Of a stretch of 64,000 bases of DNA, positions 8,472-18,171 are shown in pieces (position 1 is the stretch's first letter; each line of letters opens with the position of its first letter). The position numbers and the translations under genes were made by a program. Source of the DNA: Sphingopyxis macrogoltabida (GTDB lineage Bacteria > Pseudomonadota > Alphaproteobacteria > Sphingomonadales > Sphingomonadaceae); the NCBI RefSeq assembly GCF_001314325.1, contig NZ_CP009429.1, positions 4,774,501 through 4,838,500 on the forward strand, in the 5' to 3' direction. The notes below the pieces were generated by a model. It worked only from the letters and a program-made list of their open reading frames with translations, was not told where the DNA came from and made no database searches.

Positions 8472-11400
8472 TCAGAAAGCGATTCGAGCAGTAACGCGCA
8501 CCCCGTGGCTGTTGCGGTCCGACGCCAGCGTGCCGGTGTAGGCGGCGCCGATGTTGAACGCCCCGGCGCTGTAGTCGAAGCCGGCCTCGACCTCGGCCGA
8601 ATTCTTCGGGATCGGCGTACCGATGATCCCGAACGGCGTGCCGCCGGCGGCGAAGCGCGAGATCATGATCGCGCCGCGGTCGTCGAACGCCCGGTTCCAC
8701 GCCGCCGAAACATAGGGCTGGAAGCCCGCTTCGCCGGCATTGAAGCGCGCCCGCGCGCCGAGGCTGAGGAAGGTCGTTTTCTGGTCGACATCGGCGACCA
8801 CCAGCGCCGCGTTGCCGCCCGCTTCGGTGAAGCCTTCGCTGTCGGTCTTGACGTGCGCGAGGCGGGCGAACGGCGTGATCGCCGCCTTGCCCATCGTCAT
8901 GTCGTAACCGACCTCGCCGAAGATCTGCAGCGTGCTGGCATCATATTTCGACGTCAGCGTCTGCGCGAGCGGCGCGACGGTCACCGCCCGGCTGTTGTCG
9001 AGGTCATGCCACGCATAAGCGATACCGATCGTACCGCGGAAGCCGCCCTCGGGCGCGCCATAGGTGGCGTGCGCCGCCAGATATTTGCTTTCGACGTCAG
9101 CGCTGTCGCCCCGCCCCTTCGCCTTGAAGTCCGAGCCGCCGATTCCGGCCGAGAGCGCCGCCGCAAAGCCGTTGCCGCCATAGCCGATGCCGGCCACCAG
9201 ACCCTTGTGGTCGGTGCTCATGCCGAGCCCGCCGGGCTGCGCGTCGAACTTGCCCCAGCCGCCGAAGGCCGAGCCCCAGACGAAGGCCCCGCTTTCCACC
9301 GGCGCGCGCATGCCGAACAAGGCGTTGCGGAGGTGGCGGCTGTCGTCGGTGAGGCCGCTCACCGCATTGGCGTGGATCTCGCCCGACAGGTCGCCGAAGC
9401 TCGCCTGTGCGGTCGCGGCATTCTGGACGAGCACCGCCTCGAACAGCGGATTGTCGATGCCGAGCGACTGGATCGCGGTCGCAACGCTCGCCTGGTTGAA
9501 GCCGATCGCGACATCGGCAAAGTCGATGTCGTTGCGATAGAGCGACAGGGTGACGCTGTTCGCGCCGTAACGGAGCAGCGGGTCGAGGAAGGCGAGATCG
9601 GTGGTCACCGATCCGAAGGTCCCGGTGACGCCGCCCGCGCCGGTCAGGATCACATAGTCGGTGCGCGGGTTGTAATCGCCCTCTTCGGCGAGCACCGCGA
9701 CGCTCGCGGTGCTGGCGATCGTCACAGCACCCGTCGCGTCGAGCCGGTCGCCCTGCCCCGCCGCATTAACCTCGACCTCATAGACCGAGCCCGCCGCGAA
9801 GGCGAGGTCGCCGTTCACCGTGAGTCGGCCGATCGAGTTGCCCGGCGCGATCGTGCCGCCCGCCGCAACCGTCGTCGAACCGACGGTACCGTTACCGCCC
9901 AGCGTGCCGCCGTTGTTGACGGTAACGTCGGAAACGATCGAGCCGTTGACCGCCAGCTTGCCGCCATTGACCGCGGTCGGACCGGTATAGTCGCTGTCGC
10001 CGGTCAGGTTGAGCGTGCCGTCGCCTTCCTTGGTGAACGACCCGCTGCCCGAGATGGTGCCACCGAACTGGCTGTTGGCGTCCTGCGCGACGGTCAGGTT
10101 GTTTTCGCCCATCTGGACGTTCGAGCCTTGCTCGCCCGCCAGGCCGCCGATCGTCTGGTCCTTGCCGCTGATGTCGAGGCTGCCGCCCGCGCCGAGGTTG
10201 AAGTCGGTCGTCGGGTCGATCGTGCCGCCGATGCGGACCGAGCCGCCGAGGATATTGGTCACACCCTCGAAGCTGTAATCGCCCATGAAGGTCAGGATGC
10301 TGTCGCCCATCTTGTCGAGCGTCCCGTTGCCCGAGAAGGCACCGAGGAAGTCATAATCGTCCGAGCGGTTGAAGACGAAGCGGCCGTTGTTGACGATATC
10401 GCCCGAAAAATCGCCTTCGGTCCCGCCGGTGCCGAGCTGGAAGAAGCCGTCGCCTTCGGTCGTCACGTCGCCGAGCAGCGTGCCGGTCAGGATCAGCCCG
10501 CCGTTCGCGACGGTGGTGCCGCCGGTGTGCGCAAAGGACGCCGTATCGAGCGTGAAGACCCCCTCGCCGATCAGCTTGACGGCGCCGGTGCCGCTGACCG
10601 AGAGCTGGCCGAGACCCGACACGACGTCGTCATGATCGAAATTCGCGACGAGCAGGCCGTTATTGGCGATCGTCGGGGTGAAGATCGGGGTCGAGAACAG
10701 CCCCTCGTCATATTCGATTTCGTTGACCTGCAGCGCGCCGCCCTCGGCGATCGTCACCGCATTGAACTCGCCGACATAGCCCGTGGTAGACCAGTAACCC
10801 GCCGCAACGGTCAGCTCCTCGAAGTCGATGGCGGCGCCGACCTGCTGCGCTTCGGTCAGTTCGAGCACATCGCCGTCGAGGATCAGGCTGTCATGGCCCT
10901 CGCCCGCCAGCATCGCGCCGTTGACGACGCTGCCGGTGTGGAGGGTCACTGTGTCGTCGAAACGGTCGAGCGCGATCGCGGCGCCGCTGCCGCCGGCGAG
11001 CGTTCCCGCATTGACGACATTCGCCTGGACATGCGCGATGATCGCGACGCCGTCCGCGCTGGCAATCGTGCCGCTGTTGGTGAAATTGCCGACCTGGCCG
11101 GGCGTGTTGGCAAGGTCGCTCTGGATGAGCACGCCGGCGGCATTGCCGCTGATCGACCCCGCGTTGACGACATCGCCGCCACCCGAAACGATGACGCCGA
11201 AGCGATCGCCGGTGATCGCGCCGCCTTCGGCGTTCACGACGCTCGCGGCGAAGCTCGCGCTGTCCTGCCCTTCATAGGCATAGATCGAGATACCGTCGGC
11301 GAGCTGGCTGCCCGTGCCGCTGATCGTGCCGCTGTTGGCGACGGTCCCGCCGCCGATCAGCCGCACACCGTCGTTCGATTCGCCGGCGATCGTGCCGCTG

Positions 11401-14129
11401 TTCTCGATCTCGGTGCCGATCGCGAGGCCGACGAGCGTCTGGCTTTCCTCGTCATATTGATAGGCGGTGGTGATGCCCGCCCCGGCGCCCGAGATGGTGC
11501 CGCTGTTCGTCACCGCCGACGCCGCGGTGGTGATCGTGATGCCGGCGTCGGGCGCGGCGTCGAAGCCGTCATAGCTGCCTTCGCCGCGGATCGTGCCGGC
11601 ATTGTTCACGACGAGCGAGCCGGTGGCGAAGGAATAGATGCCCGACGTTGCGCCGGTGATCGTGCCGCCTTCGGCATTGGTGATTGCCACGTCGGCGCGC
11701 GAGCCCTGCGACACGCCCGCGCCGAAATCGCTGACGATCGTGCCGCTGTTGTCGAGGCTGGCGCTCGACATGTCGCTGCCGAAACCGACGCCGAAGCCGT
11801 CGCCGCCGCTGCCGCCGAGGTTGCCGGTGCCGCGGATCGTTCCCGAATTGACGACGCTCGCGGTCAGGCCGCTGCGGTCCTCGCCGGCGTCGGTGTTGGT
11901 CGCCGTGCCCTGGATATAGACGCCGCCGTTGAAGCCGGTGATTTCGCCGGCATTGGCGACGTCGCCGCCCGCCGAAAGGATGATGCCGAAGCGCTGGCCG
12001 GCGATCGAACCGCCTTCCTCGTTGGTGACGCTGGCGCTGTAATCCTCGTTCGCCTGATCGGTGTGCGGATACATCGAAATGCCGTCGGCGAAGGGCGTAC
12101 CGCGGCCTTCGATCGTACCGCTGTTGGTGACGCTGCCGCCGCCGATCAGCCGGACGCCGTCGTCGTTGTTGCCGATGATCGTGCCGCTGTTGGTGACGCT
12201 GGTATTGACCGCGCGGCCCTCGAAGACGCCCGGCGCGACCTGGAACGGGTTGGTGGTGATGCCGAACTGCCCGCCCTCGATCGTGCCGCTGTTGTTGATT
12301 ACCGCGTCGGCGGTCAGGATGTTGATGCCATTCTGGCTCTGGCCGCGGATCGTGCCGGCATTTTCGACCGTCAGCGTGCTGGTGTTCGCCGCAATGCCGT
12401 TGCCACCGGCGATGATTTCCGCGCCCTCGGCGTTGGTGACGATCAGGTCGCCCGTCGACTGGCCGAGAATCGCTCCGGCCTGACCGACGATGATACCCGC
12501 GTTGTTGATCGTCGTCGTTTCGAGCGAGCCGCCGGCGAGCACGCCGAAAAAGCCCTGGATGACGCCATGGTCGTTGTTGAGCGTCGCGCTCCGCCCCTGC
12601 TGTTCCTCGCTCGCGCCCATGACGATCCCGAACGGCACAGCGCCCGGATTATTGGGATCGAACTGGCCGGTGCTGCGGATATGGCCGCCATTATTGTCGA
12701 TCGTGCCGCCGCCCTGCAGGACGATGCCGAAGCGCTGGCCTTCGATCACGCCGTCTTCGTCGTTGACGATCGATCCGACCCCCGTCGCGTCGGGGTCGAC
12801 CGCGCCCGCAAACTCGCTGATCGCGACGCCGATTCCCGGCGCACTGCCGTTGGCGCTCGTGAATCCCTGGATCAGGCCGTTGTTGGTCACCGAGCCGCCG
12901 CCCGCGAGCGAAACGCCCGCGCCGCCATTGCCGACGATCGTCCCGCTGTTGACGATGGTCGTGTTCGCGGCGATGGGCTCGGTCACGCCCGGGCTGACCT
13001 GCGCGAGGTTGGTGACGATACCCGATTGCGCGCCCTCGATCGTGCCGCTGTTCTCGATCACCGCATCGGCGGTCAGGATGTTGATCGCATTCTGATTCGC
13101 GCCGCGAATCGTCCCCGCATTGTTGACCGTCAGCGTGCTGGTGTTCGCGATGATCGCGGTGCCGCCCGAGGCGATTTCGGCGCCGTCGGCATTGTTGACG
13201 ACGAGGTTGCCCGTCGACTGGCCCATGATGCCGGCGAACTGCCCGTTGATGATCCCGCCGTTATCGATCGTCGCATCGACCGGTCCGCCGGCGAGGACGC
13301 CGATGAAACCGAGAACGACGCCATCGTTATCGAGCGTCGCGACCCGGCCTTCCTGTTCCGGGGTCGCGCCCAGGACGATGCCGATCGGGGTAACGCCCGT
13401 CGCGGGGTTGAACGCGCCGGTGCTGCGGATCAGGCCGTCATTCTCGATCGTGCCGCCGCCCGAGAGGACGATGCCGAAGGTCTGCCCTTCGATCGTGCCG
13501 TCCTCGTCGTTGACGATCGAGCCGATGCCGGTCGCGTCGGGGTCGATCGCGCCGGGGAATTCGGTGATTGCGACGCCGATGCCGTTCGCGTTGGCGCCGC
13601 CGTTGACATTGTTATGGCCCTGGATCGTGCCGCTGTTGGTGAGGCTGCCGCCGCCGACCAGCCCGACGCCCGAGCCGCCTTCGCCGACGATCGTGCCGCT
13701 GTTGACGACCACCGTGTCGGCGACCAGCGCCTGCGGCGGCAGGTTTTCGCCATTCTCGTCCTCGCTGAAGAATTGCGAGGTCGCGATGCCATGCGCGCCG
13801 CCCGAAATCGTGCCGCTATTGGTGACCGACGATCCCGGCTGCGCGATCACGATACCGCCGCTCGGCCGGCTGTCGACACTACCGGTAAAGGTGCCGTTGC
13901 CGCGAATGTCGCCCAGATTGTCGACGATCACCGCGCCGTTGTCGGCATAGATGCCGATATCCTCGCCCACGACCTCATCGTCCTCGGCCACCGTGATTTC
14001 CAGCGGCTCGGGCTGGTCGTTGTGGATGCCGAAGCTGTCCTGCGCCTGCGCGAGCGGCGCGAATTGCAGGATCGACAGGCCGGCGACCGCGCTGGTCGCA
14101 AGCAGGCGCGATTTCGAAATCTTGGACAT
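8472..14129 (-). CDS. Large autotransporter with repeat-built beta-helix passenger
   Basis: A type Va secretion protein of 1,885 residues. The signal peptide (MSKISKSRLLATSAVAGL, ending near APLAQAQ) is followed by a passenger of about 1,500 residues made of NSGTIxG-type strands, long super-repeats, and then PATR-like segments (GNGTLDKMGDSILTFMGDY, GSGSFTKEGDGTLNLTGD). The C-terminal 290 or so residues (GAFVWGSAFGGWGKF onward) form the autotransporter beta-barrel ending in VRVTARIAF with terminal Phe. Start 14129 gives a clean signal peptide with GGGGAG 10 bases upstream; an in-frame start at 14216 adds an unrelated leader. A surface, adhesive or biofilm role is likely. It is divergent from a sensor kinase gene. 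Confidence 0.9.
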   Translation of the reverse strand: MSKISKSRLLATSAVAGLSILQFAPLAQAQDSFGIHNDQPEPLEITVAEDDEVVGEDIGIYADNGAVIVDNLGDIRGNGTFTGSVDSRPSGGIVIAQPGSSVTNSGTISGGAHGIATSQFFSEDENGENLPPQALVADTVVVNSGTIVGEGGSGVGLVGGGSLTNSGTIQGHNNVNGGANANGIGVAITEFPGAIDPDATGIGSIVNDEDGTIEGQTFGIVLSGGGTIENDGLIRSTGAFNPATGVTPIGIVLGATPEQEGRVATLDNDGVVLGFIGVLAGGPVDATIDNGGIINGQFAGIMGQSTGNLVVNNADGAEIASGGTAIIANTSTLTVNNAGTIRGANQNAINILTADAVIENSGTIEGAQSGIVTNLAQVSPGVTEPIAANTTIVNSGTIVGNGGAGVSLAGGGSVTNNGLIQGFTSANGSAPGIGVAISEFAGAVDPDATGVGSIVNDEDGVIEGQRFGIVLQGGGTIDNNGGHIRSTGQFDPNNPGAVPFGIVMGASEEQQGRSATLNNDHGVIQGFFGVLAGGSLETTTINNAGIIVGQAGAILGQSTGDLIVTNAEGAEIIAGGNGIAANTSTLTVENAGTIRGQSQNGINILTADAVINNSGTIEGGQFGITTNPFQVAPGVFEGRAVNTSVTNSGTIIGNNDDGVRLIGGGSVTNSGTIEGRGTPFADGISMYPHTDQANEDYSASVTNEEGGSIAGQRFGIILSAGGDVANAGEITGFNGGVYIQGTATNTDAGEDRSGLTASVVNSGTIRGTGNLGGSGGDGFGVGFGSDMSSASLDNSGTIVSDFGAGVSQGSRADVAITNAEGGTITGATSGIYSFATGSLVVNNAGTIRGEGSYDGFDAAPDAGITITTAASAVTNSGTISGAGAGITTAYQYDEESQTLVGLAIGTEIENSGTIAGESNDGVRLIGGGTVANSGTISGTGSQLADGISIYAYEGQDSASFAASVVNAEGGAITGDRFGVIVSGGGDVVNAGSISGNAAGVLIQSDLANTPGQVGNFTNSGTIASADGVAIIAHVQANVVNAGTLAGGSGAAIALDRFDDTVTLHTGSVVNGAMLAGEGHDSLILDGDVLELTEAQQVGAAIDFEELTVAAGYWSTTGYVGEFNAVTIAEGGALQVNEIEYDEGLFSTPIFTPTIANNGLLVANFDHDDVVSGLGQLSVSGTGAVKLIGEGVFTLDTASFAHTGGTTVANGGLILTGTLLGDVTTEGDGFFQLGTGGTEGDFSGDIVNNGRFVFNRSDDYDFLGAFSGNGTLDKMGDSILTFMGDYSFEGVTNILGGSVRIGGTIDPTTDFNLGAGGSLDISGKDQTIGGLAGEQGSNVQMGENNLTVAQDANSQFGGTISGSGSFTKEGDGTLNLTGDSDYTGPTAVNGGKLAVNGSIVSDVTVNNGGTLGGNGTVGSTTVAAGGTIAPGNSIGRLTVNGDLAFAAGSVYEVEVNAAGQGDRLDATGAVTIASTASVAVLAEEGDYNPRTDYVILTGAGGVTGTFGSVTTDLAFLDPLLRYGANSVTLSLYRNDIDFADVAIGFNQASVATAIQSLGIDNPLFEAVLVQNAATAQASFGDLSGEIHANAVSGLTDDSRHLRNALFGMRAPVESGAFVWGSAFGGWGKFDAQPGGLGMSTDHKGLVAGIGYGGNGFAAALSAGIGGSDFKAKGRGDSADVESKYLAAHATYGAPEGGFRGTIGIAYAWHDLDNSRAVTVAPLAQTLTSKYDASTLQIFGEVGYDMTMGKAAITPFARLAHVKTDSEGFTEAGGNAALVVADVDQKTTFLSLGARARFNAGEAGFQPYVSAAWNRAFDDRGAIMISRFAAGGTPFGIIGTPIPKNSAEVEAGFDYSAGAFNIGAAYTGTLASDRNSHGVRVTARIAF
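11100..13720 (-). repeat. Super-repeats of about 750-790 bp inside the autotransporter gene
   Basis: Blocks beginning near 13700, 12950, 12190 and 11400 each open with NSGTI(V/I/A)G and then GG(S/T)(L/V)(T/A)N. Blocks 1 and 2 share DPDATG(I/V)GSIVNDEDG, (T/D)FGIVL or RFGIVL, IRSTG, NTSTLTV and NILTADAVI in the same order. Blocks 3 and 4 share DDGVRLIGGG or NDGVRLIGGG, ADGIS and GGDV. The copies have drifted, so they are old duplications. Confidence 0.75.
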
Positions 14130-14430
14130 TGGCTGGAAACTCCCCATAAAACTGCAGGCGCAGGCAGGGGATCGCCGGACAGCCCAAAGGCCATCCGGCT
14201 GGTTTCCCCCACACACGAATTTGGCGTCCCGTCAAACTGTTCGGATGCCCCCCAGCATCTTCAGCTTTGTAACGACAGGAATAATTGCCGACGCGGCGCA
14301 CCGTCTACCCAATGTTTTTTAGGGTAACGTGTGATTTACCATATTTGGGACAGTCAGCGGCTTGCGGGGCGCGACATCGACGATTGACGCCGGCGCCCGG
14401 CTCGGCAAAGAAATCTGCGGGGCGGGCAAT
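14130..14430. other. 301-bp divergent promoter region between autotransporter and kinase
   Basis: No credible gene is seen here. The stretch is lower in GC than its flanks near 14260-14350 (for example the T6 run after AATG at about 14315) and must hold the promoters of both genes. A short inverted repeat, GGTAA and TTACC, lies at about 14323-14340, but arms of five bases are weak evidence for an operator. Confidence 0.5.
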
Positions 14431-16680
14431 ATGCGATATTGGGTTGCATTTCTGACATTTGTCGTCGCGGCGATCCTGTCGCCCGCAAAGGCGGCGCCGA
14501 CCGAGTTACCGGCGTTCGAGCTGCACGCCGGTATCGACCCCGCATCGGTCGCGCCCTTTATCCGCTATACCAAGAACGTCCCCGATTTCGAGGAGCTGCG
14601 CCCGGACGACATGCTCGCCAAGCCGCTCGAACGCATCGAGGGATCGTCGATCCATTTCGGTCCGCCGGGGGTCAAAACCGCGCTGCTGCTGAAGGTCCGC
14701 AATGCGGGGTCCGCGCAGGGTAGCTGGATCCTCACCACGGGGCGCGGATCGCTGAAATTTTTTCGGCTCTACGAAGCCACCGGCGACCGGTTCGAGCTGC
14801 TCGTCGACGGCACCGACCCCGAGGATGCGCGGCGCAATCTCGGCACCTATCAGGCCTTCAGCTCCGAACTGGTGCTCGACCCGGGGCAGGAGAAGCTGGT
14901 GCTGATCGAGTTCCTGTCCGAAAATTCGACCTATATGCCGCTCCGCATCAACACCTATGGCACCTTCTTCAAGGAGCGGCGGGCGAATATCTCAATGGTG
15001 TCGGGCGTCGTCATCGGCGCCTTCATCCTGCTCCTTTTGAACTTCCTCTTCTTCTCGATCACCGGGCATCGCGAATTTCTGTGGCTTGCCGTCGCCGAGG
15101 CCTTCTTCGCGCTGAACACCGTCCATTCGGAAGGCTATATCACCATCTTCTTCCTCTACGACAAACCGCTGACCGGCGTTGCGGTGGAGGATTTCTTCAA
15201 ATGCGGCTTTGCAGGAGCGATGGCGCAGTTCTGCCGCATCTTCGTCAATACGCCAGTCAATTTCCCGAAACGCGACGTGGCGCTGAGGGCGCTCATTCTC
15301 GCCTCGCTCGCGGTAATGCTGCTCCAGCCGGGTCTGTCGCTCTATCCGCCCGGGCTGCGCTTTGCGCTGCACGCCGCCGCCTGGCTGGTCGCGATCGCCG
15401 TCGCGCTGTTCCTGCCCTTCGTCGGTTTCGCCGCGATGAAACAGCTCGGCAACCAGCTCTGGCCGCTGTTCGTCGGCTGGGCCAGCCTGGCGCTGTTCAT
15501 CGTCTATGCGGCGATCGCCTCGATGGGCTTTTTCACCTGGCTGCCGATCAACTGGCATCTTTCGGGGCCGGTCGGGCTGTTCGAGGCGGTGATGGTGACT
15601 CTCGCGCTCGGCCTCAACCTCAAGAAGATTCAGCGCGACAAGCTCGCCGCCGACTTCAACTATGCCCGGTCGCTGTCGGAGCGGCTGGAGATCAGCGAGC
15701 GCGCGACGCGGCTAGCCGAGGAAAAGGCGTTCGCGCTCGCCACCGTCAACAGCCAGAATGCGTTGCTCCACGCATCGGGCCACGACAGCAAGCAGGTCAT
15801 CCTCGCGCTCAACAGCGCCGTCGACGTGCTGCGGCGGAGCGAAACCCCGGCGGGCAATGGCGAGCTGATCGACATGCTGCAAAGCTCCGCCACCTATTTG
15901 AACGAGATTGTTTCGACGACGATGTCGGGTGCGAACATCGTCGGCAGCGACGCGGGTTTCGTCGCGCTGAGCAGCTTCAGGGGGCAGGCGCTCGTCGAGC
16001 CGCTGATGATGATGTTCCGGACCCCGTTCGCGCGCAAGAAGCTGTCGCTGGAAGCCGATGGCGACGACGATATCGTCATCGTTTCGGACAAGCCGCTGCT
16101 GATGCGCGCGCTCGCGAACCTGCTCAGCAACAGCTATCAATATAGCGACGCGGGCGGTGCCCGGATTTCGCTGGCGCGCGATGGCGAGACGGCAACGATC
16201 ACGATCACCGATACCGGCCGCGGCATGTCCGATGCCGTCCGCAAGGCACTGAACGCGAGCGAAACGACCCGGCTGCGCGCCGACGAGGCGAAGGAAGGCA
16301 CGGGATCGGGATTCCATTCGGCGCGGCGGCTGGTCGAAAGCCTCGCGGGCCGGCTGGAAATCCTGTCGTCAACCTCGGCGGGCACCACGGTCCGCGTTAC
16401 CCTTCCCTGCGCATTCGCCGCGACCAACCCGTGCCCGCCCGAAACGCTGCAGGCAGCGCTACCCGGTTGGCTGATCGTCGATTTCGACCAGCGCGACGCC
16501 TTCGAGGCGGCGCTCGCCGCCGCGACGCTGCCCGCCAACCAAATCGTTGCGCTGACCTATGACGACACCACCGTCACGCGCGGACGGCTGAGCGAGATGG
16601 TCGGGATGATGATGATCAAGCCGCCGTGCAGCGAGCTGATCGCCCATCCGTTACTGCGCCGGGGATCAGAGCAGGTTTAA
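14431..16680 (+). CDS. Sensor histidine kinase with 7TMR-DISM input module
   Basis: Inner-membrane sensor of about 749 residues. A signal-like N-terminus (MRYWVAFLTFVVAAIL) leads into a periplasmic 7TMR-DISMED2-like domain, then seven membrane segments (starting VSGVVIGAFILLLLNFLFF), a short coiled linker, a HisKA-like helix with the phospho-acceptor in ASGHDSKQ (about H451), an N-box LANLLSNSYQYSD (about N563) and ATP-lid motifs DTGRGMS and GTGSGFHSARR. A C-terminal extension of about 90 residues resembles a degenerate receiver and lacks an obvious phospho-Asp. Start 14431 was chosen because it begins the signal peptide. Its 3' end overlaps that of the response regulator gene by 15 bp, so the two probably form a pair. 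The ligand is unknown; DISMED2 domains often resemble carbohydrate-binding folds. Confidence 0.88.
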   Translation: MRYWVAFLTFVVAAILSPAKAAPTELPAFELHAGIDPASVAPFIRYTKNVPDFEELRPDDMLAKPLERIEGSSIHFGPPGVKTALLLKVRNAGSAQGSWILTTGRGSLKFFRLYEATGDRFELLVDGTDPEDARRNLGTYQAFSSELVLDPGQEKLVLIEFLSENSTYMPLRINTYGTFFKERRANISMVSGVVIGAFILLLLNFLFFSITGHREFLWLAVAEAFFALNTVHSEGYITIFFLYDKPLTGVAVEDFFKCGFAGAMAQFCRIFVNTPVNFPKRDVALRALILASLAVMLLQPGLSLYPPGLRFALHAAAWLVAIAVALFLPFVGFAAMKQLGNQLWPLFVGWASLALFIVYAAIASMGFFTWLPINWHLSGPVGLFEAVMVTLALGLNLKKIQRDKLAADFNYARSLSERLEISERATRLAEEKAFALATVNSQNALLHASGHDSKQVILALNSAVDVLRRSETPAGNGELIDMLQSSATYLNEIVSTTMSGANIVGSDAGFVALSSFRGQALVEPLMMMFRTPFARKKLSLEADGDDDIVIVSDKPLLMRALANLLSNSYQYSDAGGARISLARDGETATITITDTGRGMSDAVRKALNASETTRLRADEAKEGTGSGFHSARRLVESLAGRLEILSSTSAGTTVRVTLPCAFAATNPCPPETLQAALPGWLIVDFDQRDAFEAALAAATLPANQIVALTYDDTTVTRGRLSEMVGMMMIKPPCSELIAHPLLRRGSEQV

Positions 16681-17283
16681 TTCCTGCGCCCGTTCGACGA
16701 TCTTGCGGTTGTGGGTGACATCGAGCTTGCGCCGCAACTCGGCGATGTGGAACGATACCGTCGGCTGCGCGATCGACAGGCGATAGGAGATTTCCTTGTT
16801 GCTCTCCCCCTGCGCCAGATAGTGCAGGATCGCCATCTGGCGCGACGACAGCGCGACCGGCGGCTGCTGATATTTGCCGAGCGCCTCGGCGATATGGGGC
16901 GAGATGTGAATATCGCCCGCCAACGCCGCATCGCACGCCGCGATGATCTGGTCCGACGGGTCGGCCTTGCTGACCACCGCGCGCGCGCCGAGCTTCAGCG
17001 CATAGTCGATCTCGCCGAGGTTCGTCTCGCCGGTCAGGATGATCACCGTCATGTCGCGCGACCCGACGATCTCGGCGAGGATATTGATCCCGCGCACGTC
17101 GGGCATGTTGAGATCGAGGATGACGAGGTCGACCGGCTGCGACTGGACGAAGGCCCCCACCGTCGCACCGCGATCGAGCGCCCCGACGACGGTGAAACGC
17201 TGGTACGAAGCGAACAGCAGCCGAAGGCCGTTCTGCGTGATCGGATGATCGTCGACGATCAGGATATTGTGCGTCAGGCTCAT
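16666..17283 (-). CDS. NarL/LuxR-type response regulator
   Basis: A DNA-binding response regulator of 205 residues. The receiver has the acidic pair in ILIVDDHP (D11, D12), the phospho-acceptor in LVILDLNMPD (D57), the conserved Thr in VIILTGE and Lys in AVVSKAD. The C-terminal LuxR helix-turn-helix reads LSSRQMAILHYLAQGESNKE and TVSFHIAELRRKLDV. Start ATG 17283 begins the receiver directly; 13 extra residues upstream are unconserved. It is convergent with the DISM kinase, its likely partner. The nearby autotransporter is a plausible target, but no operator is evident. Confidence 0.9.
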   Translation of the reverse strand: MSLTHNILIVDDHPITQNGLRLLFASYQRFTVVGALDRGATVGAFVQSQPVDLVILDLNMPDVRGINILAEIVGSRDMTVIILTGETNLGEIDYALKLGARAVVSKADPSDQIIAACDAALAGDIHISPHIAEALGKYQQPPVALSSRQMAILHYLAQGESNKEISYRLSIAQPTVSFHIAELRRKLDVTHNRKIVERAQELNLL

Positions 17284-17412
17284 GTCGGCGTTCGCTGGCC
17301 CCCGTTTGCGACCCGGCGGCAATGGATCAGCGACGGCACGCTTTTACAACCCGAATAAATCTGGGGTTGGCGGATGAAAAAGGCAGGGAATCCGGCGCAT
17401 AGCCAGATATTC

Positions 17413-18054
17413 TCAGCCCCGCCGGACGATCTGCGCCAGCGGGTTCGGCTCCGCCTCGGCGATCTTGGCCAGATGGTTGCGATCGCGGTGAAGGAAAGGT
17501 TCGGCCCGCCCGTGCACCATCAGCACCGTGTCCGAAACATAACTCCACGTCCCGTCGTCGTGGAAATCGACCGTGATCGTATAGCTGTCGGTGCGAAAGG
17601 CCTGTTCGAGGAAGGTCGTCGAACAGATGCCATATTCGCTGCTCCCCCGCTCGGCCTTCAGCACCAGTTGCTTCGCGTCGGCGGTGGCATGTCCGGCGGC
17701 GATCGCCACCTGCCCGCGCGGGATGGAAAGCGTCTGCAGCACCAGCCCGGTCGCCGGTTCCCACAGCCAGTATCCGACCTGGTCGTGGAAGGCGATATCC
17801 TCGTCGGGGGTATTGATATGGACATGGTAGCGCAGGCCGTAGAAAAGCTGCGGCCCGTTCGCCTGCGGATCGATCGGCTGCATCTCGATCCGCTCGTAAT
17901 AGTCGCGCTGCTCGGGGCCGTCGGCCTTGGGATTGATATCGACGCCGCGATGGCCTTCCCAGATGCCGGCGAGCCGGCGCAGCGGCCCGAGATTCTCGAG
18001 CGTATCGGGCGCGACGTCGTCGGGCTCGGTGAAGATATCGTCCGGAATGTCCAT
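17413..18054 (-). CDS. Nitrobindin-like (DUF1794/FABP-like) heme-binding beta-barrel protein
   Basis: A 213-residue cytoplasmic protein. GPLRRLAGIWEGHRG near residue 24 resembles the GxWxGxG signature that opens the nitrobindin/THAP4 ten-stranded barrel, and the alternating hydrophobic strands that follow (YYERIEMQPI, GLRYHVHI, WLWEPATGLVLQTLSIPRG) fit that fold. I cannot point to a heme-ligating His with confidence. The start ATG 18054 is the only one before the motif. A longer reading through 18978 runs antisense to the amidohydrolase and is rejected. Divergent from that gene, with 117 bp between starts. Confidence 0.72.
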   Translation of the reverse strand: MDIPDDIFTEPDDVAPDTLENLGPLRRLAGIWEGHRGVDINPKADGPEQRDYYERIEMQPIDPQANGPQLFYGLRYHVHINTPDEDIAFHDQVGYWLWEPATGLVLQTLSIPRGQVAIAAGHATADAKQLVLKAERGSSEYGICSTTFLEQAFRTDSYTITVDFHDDGTWSYVSDTVLMVHGRAEPFLHRDRNHLAKIAEAEPNPLAQIVRRG

Positions 18055-18171
18055 GGTGCCCCCCGTCCTTACAATGCCGCCCGCCGCGCCGCGGCGCAAG
18101 AAGCGCTTGTGATTTTTCGGGAATTCGGATGAGAATGCGGCAAGGTCAAGCGGCAATCGGGGAGATGCACG

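Noticed and set aside
8505..14327. An open frame of 1,940 codons antisense to the autotransporter
   Set aside because: It mirrors the codon periodicity of the GC-rich repeat gene on the other strand; the translation is Arg/Asp/Ala-rich with no domain, and the autotransporter has signal peptide and barrel motifs.
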